A stretch of DNA of 64,000 nucleotides from Variovorax paradoxus (GCF_030815975.1 NZ_JAUSXL010000002.1:868001-932000), one strand, 5' to 3'. Positions 10,213-18,394 are shown, numbered from the stretch's first letter. Notes: generated from the sequence alone by a model not told the origin. Translations and numbers: made by a program.

Positions 10213-10626
10213 ATGACAACAAGAGTTCGTTCCACCTTTTCTGCTGCCGCGCTTTTTGCAGCGAGCGGTTTTCTTTTTCTAAGCCCATCGTTCGCCCAGG
10301 CGCAGGCGCCCGGCACGGCCGCACGCGCGCAGCAGGAGCGCGCCACCTGCGACGGCGTGCAGCAGGACCGTGCGGCCTGCCTGCGCGAAGCCGGCGCTGC
10401 ACGCCAGGAAGCGGGGCGCGACGGCCTCACGAGCGCCAGTCCCGGCCGCTATGACGCCAATGCGATGGCGCGCTGCCGCGAACAGCCCGCGGCCGATCGC
10501 GCGGACTGCGAGGCCCGTCTGCAGGGCGGCGCACGCACCAGCACCGAAGGCAGCGTGATGGGCGGCGGCGTCATCCGCGAAACAGTGACCCCGCTGCCGG
10601 CGCAACCGGCCGCACCCACGCGCTGA
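10213..10626 (+). CDS. Secreted Cys-containing protein, tandem paralogue 1
   Basis: A 137-residue protein with an N-terminal signal peptide (MTTRVRSTFSAAALFAASG, cleavage likely after AQAQA), so probably periplasmic. AGGAG at 10202-10206 sets the ATG at 10213. The mature part has four cysteines in segments shared with the next gene: CDGVQQDRAACLREAGAA, ADRADCEARL and a C-terminal GSVMGGGVIRE. I do not recognise a characterised family. It lies 169 bases after cphA behind a hairpin, so a link with cyanophycin is not implied. Confidence 0.8.
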   Translation: MTTRVRSTFSAAALFAASGFLFLSPSFAQAQAPGTAARAQQERATCDGVQQDRAACLREAGAARQEAGRDGLTSASPGRYDANAMARCREQPAADRADCEARLQGGARTSTEGSVMGGGVIRETVTPLPAQPAAPTR

Positions 10627-10706
10627 TGAACATCGGCCGCGCGGAACCCGATGCGGCCCGCCTTGTCCAACAGTTTCATGTCTCAGGTCACTCCAAGGAG
10701 CACCCC

Positions 10707-11222
10707 ATGAACAGCACCACTCGTTCGATGATTGCCGCCCTGATTGCCGTGGGCGGCCTTGCCGCGGCCACGTCGGCCTCGGCCCAGCCGCGCCGCGGCG
10801 ATTCCGTCTACCAGCAGGAACTCTCGGTCTGCGGCCGCAACCAGCAAGACCGCGCGGCCTGCATCCGCGAGGCCGGCGCCGCACGCCAGGAAGCGGCGCG
10901 CGGCGGGCTGACCAGCGCGCCCGATTACCAGCGCAACGCGCTCGCACGCTGCGGCCTGCAGCCACCGGCCGACCGTGCGGACTGCGAGGCGCGCGTAATG
11001 GGCGGCAGCGGCAACACCCGCGGCAATGTCGATGGCAGCGTGATGGGCGGCGGCGTGATCCGCGAATCGGTCACCACCGTCGTCATGCCGGCGCCTGCAA
11101 CGATGCCGGCGCCGATGCCCGCGCCTTCACGGGTTCCGCCACCGGCCATCGCGCCGGTCGAACCGATGGCACCGATGGCGCCCATGGAGCCGATGCCGGC
11201 GCCCATGCCGCCCGCTCGCTGA
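10707..11222 (+). CDS. Secreted Cys-containing protein, tandem paralogue 2
   Basis: A 171-residue paralogue of the preceding gene, with a signal peptide (MNSTTRSMIAALIAVGGLAA, cleavage near ASAQP). It shares the same core motifs: CGRNQQDRAACIREAGAA, ADRADCEARV and GSVMGGGVIRE. Unlike its neighbour it carries a C-terminal tail of about 45 residues rich in Pro, Met and Ala (MPAP and MAPM repeats), low-complexity and probably extended. AAGGAG at 10695-10700 positions the start. The similar leader sequences (AAGGAGCACCCC here, CAGGAGCACCCG before) suggest a tandem duplication including the ribosome binding site. Function unknown. Confidence 0.8.
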   Translation: MNSTTRSMIAALIAVGGLAAATSASAQPRRGDSVYQQELSVCGRNQQDRAACIREAGAARQEAARGGLTSAPDYQRNALARCGLQPPADRADCEARVMGGSGNTRGNVDGSVMGGGVIRESVTTVVMPAPATMPAPMPAPSRVPPPAIAPVEPMAPMAPMEPMPAPMPPAR

Positions 11223-11245
11223 AGCACCAAGCTGTCGATGCGGCA

Positions 11246-11268
11246 CCGTCGCCCCTTCCGGGCGACGG
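11246..11268 (+). terminator. Hairpin after secreted paralogue 2, possible terminator
   Basis: A perfect 9-bp stem (CCGTCGCCC / GGGCGACGG) with a five-base loop lies 24 bases after the stop codon. It lacks a T-run, so factor-independent termination is only possible, not shown. Confidence 0.45.
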
Positions 11269-11311
11269 CGGGCGCGCATACGCCACCACAAGCGCGTCGC
11301 GATGACCCTGC

Positions 11312-11329
11312 TTGTCATGAAACCGTCAT
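11312..11329 (+). promoter_or_regulatory. Candidate Pho box with downstream -10
   Basis: TTGTCAT-GAAA-CCGTCAT: two 7-base repeats separated by four bases, close to the PhoB consensus CTGTCAT-N4-CTGTCAT. A good -10-like TATAGT lies at 11351-11356, 21 bases downstream, longer than the classical spacing. The 84-residue protein gene begins at 11390. Sequence match only. Confidence 0.4.
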
Positions 11330-11389
11330 AAAGCCAGAGGGCGTGCTAGCTATAGTTCTCGGTCTCTGCCTACCGAGGAACACTATCCC

Positions 11390-11644
11390 ATGAATGCCAT
11401 CAAGGTCGCTCGCCGATTCATAGAAACGGACCCGGCCAACGAATCGGCCAAGATTCTGGCCCAGCTCGTGTTGGCGCTCGAGTCCGAACGCAGCTTCGAA
11501 CTGGTCACGCTCTACAGCCTCGATTACAAGAGCTTCGAACTGGCCATGGACATCCTGAAGGAATGGCGGCTCGACCGCTACTACGCAAGCAAGTCGAAGC
11601 TGTTCGACCTGTCCCTGCAAGTGAGCGAGCTCGAGAAGAGCTGA
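11390..11644 (+). CDS. Small conserved hypothetical protein, 84 aa
   Basis: An 84-residue soluble protein without signal peptide, membrane segment or cysteines, predicted mainly helical (FIETDPANESAKILAQLVLA, then alternating acidic and hydrophobic residues). GAGGAA at 11375-11380 lies nine bases before the ATG. It stands alone between a hairpin and a convergent SDR gene, with a promoter-like TATAGT and a possible Pho box upstream. I do not recognise the family; it resembles small proteins of related betaproteobacteria only in general character. Confidence 0.7.
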   Translation: MNAIKVARRFIETDPANESAKILAQLVLALESERSFELVTLYSLDYKSFELAMDILKEWRLDRYYASKSKLFDLSLQVSELEKS

Positions 11645-11672
11645 GCCCCAATCTGCCGGGTGCACCGCGCAC

Positions 11673-12452
11673 TCAGATGAACATCCCTCCGGATGCTTCG
11701 ATGCGCTGGGCATTCACCCAGCGATTGCCCTCCCCCAGCAAGCCCGCGATCGCTCCGCCGATATCGTCCGGCTGGCCTGCGCGTCCGAGCGCGGTGAAAC
11801 CGGCCACCATCGCGTTCACTTGCGGGTTGTCACGCACCATGCCTCCACTGAAGTCGGTTTCGATCGCACCCGGCGCGATCGTGTTGGCCGCAATGCCGCG
11901 CGCGCCGAGTTCCTTCGCGAGGTAGCGCGTGAGCGTTTCCACGCCGCCCTTCATCGCGGCATAGGCAGACGCACCGGCCATCGAAAACCGGGTGAGCCCC
12001 GACGACACATTGACGATGCGTCCGCCGTCGTTGATGAGTGGCAGCAGTTTCTGCGTGAGGAAGTACGGGCCCTTCAAGTGCACGTTGAAGAGCATGTCGA
12101 ACTGGGCTTCTGTCGTGTCCTCGAAGTTCGCATGCAGGCCCACGCCGGCGTTGTTCACCAGGAAGTCGAAGCGCTCGCGCTGCCAGGTGGCAGCCAGCGT
12201 CGCCTTCACTGAGTCCGCGAATGCGGCGAAGGTCGTGCTGTCCCCGACGTCGAGCCGGAGGGCGGCGGCGCGGCGCCCCTTCGCCTCGATCTGCGCCACC
12301 ACCGCCTGCGCGCTGGCGTCGTTCGACATGTAGGTAAGGATCACGTCGACGCCATCGGCGGCGAGCGCCAGCGCGGCGCTGCGGCCGAGGCCGCGGCTGC
12401 CGCCGGTGATGAGTGCGATGCGGGATGGGTTGGCGGTTGTGAAAGCTGTCAT
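11673..12452 (-). CDS. SDR-family oxidoreductase
   Basis: A 259-residue classical short-chain dehydrogenase. The cofactor motif is TGGSRGLGRSAALAL (TGxxxGxG), the structural NNAG motif is present, and the catalytic pair reads YAAMK (YxxxK) preceded by the serine in VSSGLT. Family members reduce or oxidise carbonyl or hydroxyl groups with NAD(P)H; the substrate is unknown. It is divergently paired with the LysR regulator at 12555 across about 100 bases, the usual layout of a regulator and its target. The ATG at 12452 is the only sensible start. Confidence 0.9.
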   Translation of the reverse strand: MTAFTTANPSRIALITGGSRGLGRSAALALAADGVDVILTYMSNDASAQAVVAQIEAKGRRAAALRLDVGDSTTFAAFADSVKATLAATWQRERFDFLVNNAGVGLHANFEDTTEAQFDMLFNVHLKGPYFLTQKLLPLINDGGRIVNVSSGLTRFSMAGASAYAAMKGGVETLTRYLAKELGARGIAANTIAPGAIETDFSGGMVRDNPQVNAMVAGFTALGRAGQPDDIGGAIAGLLGEGNRWVNAQRIEASGGMFI

Positions 12453-12554
12453 TTCAAAGTCCTTGGTGGGTTGATCGGCGAGTCGATGGATGGACTTTAA
12501 AAGTTACCGGAAGAAAGATAAATTCAGAGAAACTGCGCACACTGTTATCCAAAA

Positions 12555-13625
12555 ATGAAACAATTCCCGGCCATGAATACCGATGAATTGCGCATCTTCT
12601 CGAGGGTGGCCGAACTCGCGAGCTTCAGCCGTGCCGCGGACCAGCTCGGGCTGACCCGCGCGCGCGTCTCGGTGGCCGTGCAGCAGCTCGAGGAGCGGCT
12701 GGGCACGCGGCTCCTGCAGCGCACCACGCGCAGCGTGCGGCTCACCGAGGACGGGGGGCGCTTCCTCGACCGCTGCAAGGACTACCTGGCCGAGGGCGAG
12801 CAGCTCGCCACCATGTTCCGTTCGCACGCCGGCGGCCTCACCGGGCGGCTGCGCGTCGACCTGCCGAACGCCATCGCGCGCGACCTCGTCATTCCCCGCC
12901 TGCCCGAATTTCTGGCGCGGCATCCCGCGCTCGAAGTCGGCATCAGCACCTCGGACCGCCGTGTCGACCTGGTCCACGAAGGCTTCGACTGCGTGCTGCG
13001 CGTCGGCATGCTCGGAGATTCGGAACTCGTCGCGCGGCCGCTCGGCGCCCTGCGCATGGCCAATGCGGCGAGCGCCGGTTATCTGCGCGCGCACGGCACG
13101 CCCCGCACGCTCGACGATCTAGCGCAGCACCGGGTCGTTCATTTCGCGCAGACGCTCTCCTCCAACGACGCAGGCTGGGAGTACCTCGACCGCGCCGATG
13201 GCATGTACAAGACATGGCCCGTGCCTGCGACCGTCACGGTGAACGGCACCGACGCCTACCAGGCTGCCGCGCGGGCCGGCCTGGGCCTGGTCCAGGCGCC
13301 GTTCGCGGGCCTGGAGGCGAGCCTCGCCGCGGGCGCGCTGGTGCAGGTGATGCCGGAGTTCAATGCGCGCCCGATGCCGGTTTCGCTGCTCTATGCCAAC
13401 CGGCGCCAGCTCGCACCGCGCGTGCTGGCCGTGATGGACTGGCTGACCGAGATCGTCGCGCCCTACTTCGTCGAAGGGCGCGGCGCCGCTGTCAACGGCC
13501 CCAGCGCAGCACCAGCGGGTCGAGCCGCTTCGCCGTCTCGATCAGGCCGGCGCGCGTCTCGGGGTGCATCGCCGGCAGCGGATGCCGCGGTGCCTCGCAA
13601 GCGATCACGCCGCCCTCCTTCATGA
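12555..13625 (+). CDS. LysR-family regulator with abnormal C-terminal tail
   Basis: A DNA-binding regulator of 356 residues. The winged-helix segment is ELRIFSRVAELASFSRAADQ, followed by a substrate-binding domain ending around VMDWLTEIVAPYF (residue 303). The family is normally about 300 residues. The last 44 or so residues are Arg/Ser/Pro/Ala-rich and are read antisense through the 3' end of the convergent dehydratase gene (overlap 13492-13625), so the original stop may have been lost. Regulation of the divergent SDR gene is likely. A start at 12573 (MNTDELRIF) is an alternative. Confidence 0.88.
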   Translation: MKQFPAMNTDELRIFSRVAELASFSRAADQLGLTRARVSVAVQQLEERLGTRLLQRTTRSVRLTEDGGRFLDRCKDYLAEGEQLATMFRSHAGGLTGRLRVDLPNAIARDLVIPRLPEFLARHPALEVGISTSDRRVDLVHEGFDCVLRVGMLGDSELVARPLGALRMANAASAGYLRAHGTPRTLDDLAQHRVVHFAQTLSSNDAGWEYLDRADGMYKTWPVPATVTVNGTDAYQAAARAGLGLVQAPFAGLEASLAAGALVQVMPEFNARPMPVSLLYANRRQLAPRVLAVMDWLTEIVAPYFVEGRGAAVNGPSAAPAGRAASPSRSGRRASRGASPAADAAVPRKRSRRPPS

Positions 13626-14409
13626 GCGACTTGCAGGCCAGCAAGCCCGCCTGGCGGTTCTCGTAGTTGATGAGCGGCAGCCACTGCTGGTAGAGCGCGA
13701 AGGCCTTGTCGCGGTCGCCCGCGCGGTGCGCCTCGATGATCGGGCGGATGCCGTCGGGATAGCCGCCGCCGGTCATCGAGCCGGTGGCGCCGGCATCGAG
13801 GTCGGGCAGCAGCGTGATGGCTTCCTCGCCGTCCCACGGGCCTTCGACCGCATCGCCGCCCAGGCGGATCAGTTCGCGCAGCTTCGATGCGGCACCGGCC
13901 GTCTCGATCTTGAAGTAGGCGACGTGTTCGATCTCCTTGGCCATGCGCGCGAGGAACGGCGCCGACAGCAGCGTGCCGCTCGCGGGCGCGTCCTGGATCA
14001 TGATCGGGATGTTCACCGCATCGGAGAGGCCGGCATAGAACTCGAAGATCTGCGGCTCCGGCACGCGGAAGGTGGCGCCATGGTAGGGCGGCATCACCAT
14101 CAGCATGGCGGCGCCCATGTCCTGCGCGCGCCGGCTGCGCTCGGCGCAGATGCGGGTGCTGTAGTGGGTGGTGGTCACGATCACCGGTACGCGGCCCGCC
14201 ACATGCTCGAGCACCGTGCGCGTGAGCACTTCGCGCTCCTCGTCGGAGAGCACGAACTGTTCGGAGAAGTTGGCGAGGATGCACAGCCCGTCCGAGCCCG
14301 CGTCGATCATGAAATCGACGCAGCGCTTCTGGCTTTCGAGATCGAGCGCGCCCTGTTCGGTGAAGGTGGTCGGCACCACCGGGAAAATGCCGCGGTATCT
14401 GGGGGTCAT
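13492..14409 (-). CDS. 2-keto-3-deoxy-L-arabinonate dehydratase-like enzyme (DapA fold), copy 1
   Basis: Last gene of the ten-gene sugar operon. The 305-residue TIM-barrel protein belongs to the dihydrodipicolinate synthase/N-acetylneuraminate lyase superfamily. The Schiff-base lysine is in AYFKIETAG, and GIFPVVPT replaces the usual DapA start. In the non-phosphorylative arabinose route this enzyme turns 2-keto-3-deoxy-arabinonate into 2-oxoglutarate semialdehyde, which fits the arabinonate dehydratase seven bases upstream and the aldehyde dehydrogenase at the head of the operon. A second copy, about 90 percent identical by eye, lies at 49858. The related 5-keto-4-deoxyglucarate dehydratase reaction cannot be excluded. 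Confidence 0.87.
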   Translation of the reverse strand: MTPRYRGIFPVVPTTFTEQGALDLESQKRCVDFMIDAGSDGLCILANFSEQFVLSDEEREVLTRTVLEHVAGRVPVIVTTTHYSTRICAERSRRAQDMGAAMLMVMPPYHGATFRVPEPQIFEFYAGLSDAVNIPIMIQDAPASGTLLSAPFLARMAKEIEHVAYFKIETAGAASKLRELIRLGGDAVEGPWDGEEAITLLPDLDAGATGSMTGGGYPDGIRPIIEAHRAGDRDKAFALYQQWLPLINYENRQAGLLACKSLMKEGGVIACEAPRHPLPAMHPETRAGLIETAKRLDPLVLRWGR

Positions 14410-14416
14410 GGTGAGT

Positions 14417-16165
14417 TCAGTGGGAGTGACGGGGAACGGCGGAGCCTCGGCAGCCGACGAGAAAATCGAAATCGCAGCCTTCATCGGCCTGCAGCACGTG
14501 GTTGACGTAGAGCTTCTGGTAGCCGCCGCCGCGCGTGCTCATGGGCTGCGCGTCGGTGCTGGTCAACGATGCGAGGCGCGAGGCCAGCTCTTCATCGCTG
14601 ATGTCGAGGTGCAGCCGGCCCGCATCGCAGTCGAGCTCGATCCAGTCGCCGTCGCGCACCGCCGCGAGCGGCCCGCCGTCGGCCGCTTCGGGCGCGACGT
14701 GCAGCACCACCGTGCCGTAGGCCGTGCCGCTCATGCGCGCATCCGAGATGCGCACCATGTCCTTCACGCCCTGGCGCAGCAGCTTCGGCGGCAGCCCCAT
14801 GTTGCCCACCTCGGCCATGCCGGGGTAGCCCTTGGGGCCGCAGTTCTTCAACACCATCACCGAGCTGGCATCGATATCCAGGCTTTCATCGACGATGCGT
14901 GCCTTGTAGTGCTCGAGGTTCTCGAACACCACCGCGCGGCCGCGGTGCTTCAGCAGTTCGGGCGATGCCGCGGAGGGCTTGAGCACCGCGCCGCGCGGCG
15001 ACAGGTTGCCGCGCAGGATGCGGATGCCGCCATCGGCGATCAGCGGCTTGTCGAGCGGGCGGATCACCTCGTCGTCGAGGCTCGGCGCCTCGCGCACGTT
15101 GTCCCAGATCGACCGGCCGTTGACGGTGAGCGCGCCCGGGTGCGGCAAGAGGCCGCTCTCGCCTAGGCGCCGCAGCACCGCAGGCAGGCCGCCCGCGTAA
15201 TAGAACTCCTCCATCAGGAAGCGGCCCGAGGGCAGCAGGTCGACGATGGTCGGCGTGTTGCTGCCGATGCGCGTCCAGTCTTCCAGTTCGAGCTCCACGC
15301 CGATGCGCCCCGCGATCGCCTTCAGGTGGATCACCGCGTTGGTCGATCCGCCGATGGCCGCATTGACGCGGATGGCATTTTCGAAAGCCTCGCGCGTGAG
15401 GATCTTCGACAGCGTGAGCCCCTCCTTCGCCATCTCGACCGCGCGCATGCCCGACATCTGCGCGAGCACATAGCGCCGCGCATCGACCGCCGGAATGGCT
15501 GCGTTGTGCGGCAGCGAGGTGCCCAGCGCCTCGGCCATGCAGGCCATGGTCGAGGCCGTGCCCATGGTGTTGCAGGTGCCGGCCGAACGCGACATGCCGC
15601 CTTCGGCCGAAAGGAACTGGTGCAGGTTGATCTCGCCGGCCTTGAGCGACTCGTGCAGCTGCCACACGGCCGTGCCCGAGCCGATGTTCTTGCCATCGAG
15701 CTTGCCGTTGAGCATGGGCCCGCCCGTGACCACGATGGCCGGGATGTCGCAGCTCGCAGCGCCCATCAGCAGTGCGGGCGTGGTCTTGTCGCAGCCCGTG
15801 AGCAGCACCACCGCATCGACCGGGTTGCCGCGGATGGCTTCTTCCACGTCCATGCTCGCGAGGTTGCGCGTGAGCATGGCCGTGGGCCGCAGGTTCGATT
15901 CACCGTTCGAGAATACCGGGAACTCGACCGGAAAACCGCCCGCTTCCGAGATGCCGCGCTTCACATGCTCGGCAATCTTGCGGAAGTGCGCGTTGCAGGG
16001 CGTGAGCTCCGACCAGGTGTTGCAGATGCCGATGATCGGCCGGCCGTCGAACTCGTGGTCCGGTATGCCCTGGTTCTTCATCCAGCTGCGGTACATGAAG
16101 CCGTTCTTGTCGGCCGAGCCGAACCATTCGGTCGAGCGAAGTTTCTTCGGAGGGGTATCCGGCAT
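14417..16165 (-). CDS. IlvD/Edd-family aldonate dehydratase, probably L-arabinonate dehydratase
   Basis: A 582-residue iron-sulfur dehydratase of the IlvD/Edd family. Cluster and active-site segments are visible: GICNTWSELTPCN, LLTGCDKTTPALLMGA and AGTCNTMGTASTMACMAEAL. Enzymes of this length and type dehydrate pentonates or hexonates such as L-arabinonate to 2-keto-3-deoxy acids. It sits between the YjfF permease gene (27 bases) and the keto-deoxy-arabinonate dehydratase (7 bases), which supports an arabinonate-type substrate. Related substrates (fuconate, galactonate, xylonate) are possible, and the transporters present would also carry galactose. Confidence 0.9.
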   Translation of the reverse strand: MPDTPPKKLRSTEWFGSADKNGFMYRSWMKNQGIPDHEFDGRPIIGICNTWSELTPCNAHFRKIAEHVKRGISEAGGFPVEFPVFSNGESNLRPTAMLTRNLASMDVEEAIRGNPVDAVVLLTGCDKTTPALLMGAASCDIPAIVVTGGPMLNGKLDGKNIGSGTAVWQLHESLKAGEINLHQFLSAEGGMSRSAGTCNTMGTASTMACMAEALGTSLPHNAAIPAVDARRYVLAQMSGMRAVEMAKEGLTLSKILTREAFENAIRVNAAIGGSTNAVIHLKAIAGRIGVELELEDWTRIGSNTPTIVDLLPSGRFLMEEFYYAGGLPAVLRRLGESGLLPHPGALTVNGRSIWDNVREAPSLDDEVIRPLDKPLIADGGIRILRGNLSPRGAVLKPSAASPELLKHRGRAVVFENLEHYKARIVDESLDIDASSVMVLKNCGPKGYPGMAEVGNMGLPPKLLRQGVKDMVRISDARMSGTAYGTVVLHVAPEAADGGPLAAVRDGDWIELDCDAGRLHLDISDEELASRLASLTSTDAQPMSTRGGGYQKLYVNHVLQADEGCDFDFLVGCRGSAVPRHSH

Positions 16166-16192
16166 GCGAGTGTCCTGGGAAAAAATTGAAAG

Positions 16193-17218
16193 TCAGCGCC
16201 GAGGTGCGCGCGAGGTAAAGAAGCGCTGCAGCAGGCAGAACACGAACAGCAGCGCACCGACGACGATGCGCGTCCACCACGAGCTCAGCGTGCCGTCGAA
16301 CGAGATCAGCGTCTGGATGATTCCGAGCATCAGCACGCCGAACAGCGTGCCCGCCACATAGCCCACGCCGCCCGTGAGCAGCGTGCCGCCGATCACCACC
16401 GCCGCAATCGCATCGAGCTCCAGCCCCAGCGCATGCAGGCCGTAGCCAGAGAGCATGTAGAAGGTGAAGATCACGCCCGCCAGTGCCGAGCAAAAACCCG
16501 AGAGCGTGTAGACGCCGACCAGCGTGCGGCGCACCGGCAGGCCCATCAGCATGGCCGAATGCTCGCTGCCGCCAATGGCGTACACCGCGCGGCCGAACGG
16601 CGTGCAGTGCGCGATGAACACCGCCGCCAGCAGCACGCCGATGGCGATCACCGCGCTGATCGACAGCGAGGCCTCGCCCCAGACCGGAATGCGGATCTGC
16701 GAGACCTCGGCATAGAACGCGTTGGTGATGCTGATGGAGTCGATGCTGATCAGGTAGCAAAGCCCGCGCGCGAGGAACATGCCCGCCAGCGTGACGATGA
16801 AGGGCTGCAGCCTGAAGCGCTCGATGAGCAGGCCCATGAACGCGCCGAATGCCGTGCCCATGGCCAGCACCAGCGGAATCACCACCGCCGGGCTCCAGCC
16901 GTGCTTCTCGACCAGCGAGGCCGACACCATCGTGGTGAGCGCGATCACCGAGCCCACCGACAGGTCGATGCCGCCCGAGAGGATCACGAAGGTCATGCCG
17001 ACCGCGACGACGATCAGGAAGGCGTTGTCGATCAGCAGGTTGAGGAACACCTGCGCCGAGAAGAAGCCCTCGTAGAACACCGAGCCCAGCGTGGCCACCA
17101 GCACGAACAGCGAGATGGTCGCCGTCAATGGCAGATATTTCGGGTTCAGCCTCTTGCTCCCTCTCCCGCCCGCGGGAGAGGGCTGGGGTGAGGGTGCAAC
17201 TTCGATCACCGCGCTCAT
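16193..17218 (-). CDS. yjfF: Sugar ABC transporter permease, YjfF type
   Basis: Inner-membrane permease of a galactofuranose-type (YtfQ-YtfR-YtfT-YjfF) importer, 341 residues. It matches YjfF through [32 protein letters not shown] and FDGTLSSWWTRI. The ATG at 17218 overlaps the ytfT TGA (ATGA). The N-terminus is odd: residues 9-20 (PSPQPSPAGGRG) are encoded by a REP-like palindromic repeat at 17160-17195, giving an extra soluble stretch before the first membrane helix compared with E. coli YjfF. Confidence 0.92.
   Translation of the reverse strand: MSAVIEVAPSPQPSPAGGRGSKRLNPKYLPLTATISLFVLVATLGSVFYEGFFSAQVFLNLLIDNAFLIVVAVGMTFVILSGGIDLSVGSVIALTTMVSASLVEKHGWSPAVVIPLVLAMGTAFGAFMGLLIERFRLQPFIVTLAGMFLARGLCYLISIDSISITNAFYAEVSQIRIPVWGEASLSISAVIAIGVLLAAVFIAHCTPFGRAVYAIGGSEHSAMLMGLPVRRTLVGVYTLSGFCSALAGVIFTFYMLSGYGLHALGLELDAIAAVVIGGTLLTGGVGYVAGTLFGVLMLGIIQTLISFDGTLSSWWTRIVVGALLFVFCLLQRFFTSRAPRR
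17153..17196. repeat. REP-like palindromic element inside the yjfF 5' coding region
   Basis: A perfect 11-bp inverted repeat CCCTCTCCCGC / GCGGGAGAGGG (17160-17170 and 17173-17183) is followed by CTGGGGTGAGGG. This is the general form of a short GC-rich repeat dispersed between genes in many proteobacteria. Here it is translated in frame near the start of yjfF. Confidence 0.75.
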
Positions 17219-18249
17219 GACCGCGCTCCTTCATGCACCGGCCGCTGCACCAGCGCCCGGATCTCCGCCCTGAACTCCGGCGACTGCAGCAGCATCACCG
17301 CGAACACCACCACGGCCTTCACGACGAGGTTGATCTCGGGCGGCACGCCCAGCGAGTAGATCGCATAGGTCAGCGTCTGGATGATCAGCGCGCCGATCAC
17401 GCTGCCCATGAGGCTGAAGCGCCCGCCCGTGAGCGCGGTGCCGCCCAGCGTCACGGCCAGGATCGCGTCGAGCTCCAGCAGCTGGCCGGCGTTGTTGCCG
17501 TCCGCGCTCTTGACGTTGGAGCTGATCAAGAGGCCCGCCACGCCCGCGCACAGGCCGCAGAACGCATAGGCACCCACGATGAGCCTGCGTGCCTGCACAC
17601 CCGCCACGCGCGCGGCCGTCGGGTTGATGCCGACCGCCTGGATGAAGAGCCCGAGCGCCGTGCGCGTGATGGCCAGGTAGAGCAGCACGAACACCGCCGC
17701 CACGATGAACAGCGAGAACGGCAGGCCCAGCAGGTAGCCGCTGCCGAGGAAGAAGAAGGGCTTGTAGTAGATGGTGATGATCTGCCCGTCGGCAATCAGC
17801 TGCGCCACGCCGCGGCCCGCCACCATGAGGATCAGCGTGGCGATGATCGGCTGCATGCCGACCTTGGCCACGAGCATTCCGTTCCAAAGGCCGCAGAGCA
17901 GCGCGACGCCAAGGGCCGCGAGGATCGCGAGCGGCATCGGGAAGCGGCTCACGTCGCTCGCCACCGAGCCGCCGATCATCCAGGCCGCGACGGCTGCCGC
18001 AATGGCCACCACCGCGCCCACCGAAATGTCGATGCCGCGCGTGGCAATCACCAGCGTCATGCCCAGCGACACCAGCACCAGCGGCGCCGCACGGTTCACG
18101 ATGTCGATCAGGCTGCCGTAGAGATGCCCGTCGCGCCATTCGAGATGCAGGAAGCTGGCGTTGAAGGCGGTGTTGACTGCGAGCAGCAGCAACAGCGTGA
18201 CCAGCGGCCAGGCGAGGCGGTGGCTCATGAAAGATGAGAGGCGAGTCAT
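17215..18249 (-). CDS. ytfT: Sugar ABC transporter permease, YtfT type
   Basis: Permease partner of YjfF, 344 residues from the ATG at 18249 (MTRLSSFMSHRLAW); an internal ATG at 18228 is an alternative. Typical segments are LVSLGMTLVIATRGIDISVG, LILMVAGRGVAQLIADGQII and LGGTALTGGRFSLMGSVIGA. It is coupled to yjfF by an ATGA overlap. A 145-base gap with two REP-like hairpins separates it from ytfR, the longest gap in the operon. A reading frame continuing upstream to 18408 only translates those repeats and is not used. Confidence 0.92.
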   Translation of the reverse strand: MTRLSSFMSHRLAWPLVTLLLLLAVNTAFNASFLHLEWRDGHLYGSLIDIVNRAAPLVLVSLGMTLVIATRGIDISVGAVVAIAAAVAAWMIGGSVASDVSRFPMPLAILAALGVALLCGLWNGMLVAKVGMQPIIATLILMVAGRGVAQLIADGQIITIYYKPFFFLGSGYLLGLPFSLFIVAAVFVLLYLAITRTALGLFIQAVGINPTAARVAGVQARRLIVGAYAFCGLCAGVAGLLISSNVKSADGNNAGQLLELDAILAVTLGGTALTGGRFSLMGSVIGALIIQTLTYAIYSLGVPPEINLVVKAVVVFAVMLLQSPEFRAEIRALVQRPVHEGARS

Positions 18250-18261
18250 GTGTTCTGCCTT

Positions 18262-18372
18262 GCTCCTTCCCCTTCCGGGGGAAGGTGGGGATGGGGGCAG
18301 GCGGCCTCGAACACTGCGCGGCAATGAAGGCCGCTGCCCCCCACCCCGGCCCTCCCCCAGCGGGGGAGGGAG
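18262..18372. repeat. Pair of inverted REP-like elements (BIME-like) between ytfR and ytfT
   Basis: Two hairpins face each other: CCTTCCCC / GGGGAAGG at 18265-18285 and CCCTCCCCC / GGGGGAGGG at 18350-18370. The sequences between them (about 18291-18307 and 18328-18342) are also complementary with one bulge, so the whole unit can fold into a long structure. Such elements inside an operon can slow 3' exonucleases or reduce read-through; that role is inferred. Confidence 0.7.
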
Positions 18373-18394
18373 AAAGACAAGATATCGCGCTGGT

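Noticed and set aside
4961..10430. Very long minus-strand open frames across both cphA genes
   Set aside because: Low-complexity His/Ala/Arg-rich translations with no motif; the plus strand encodes complete CphA domains.
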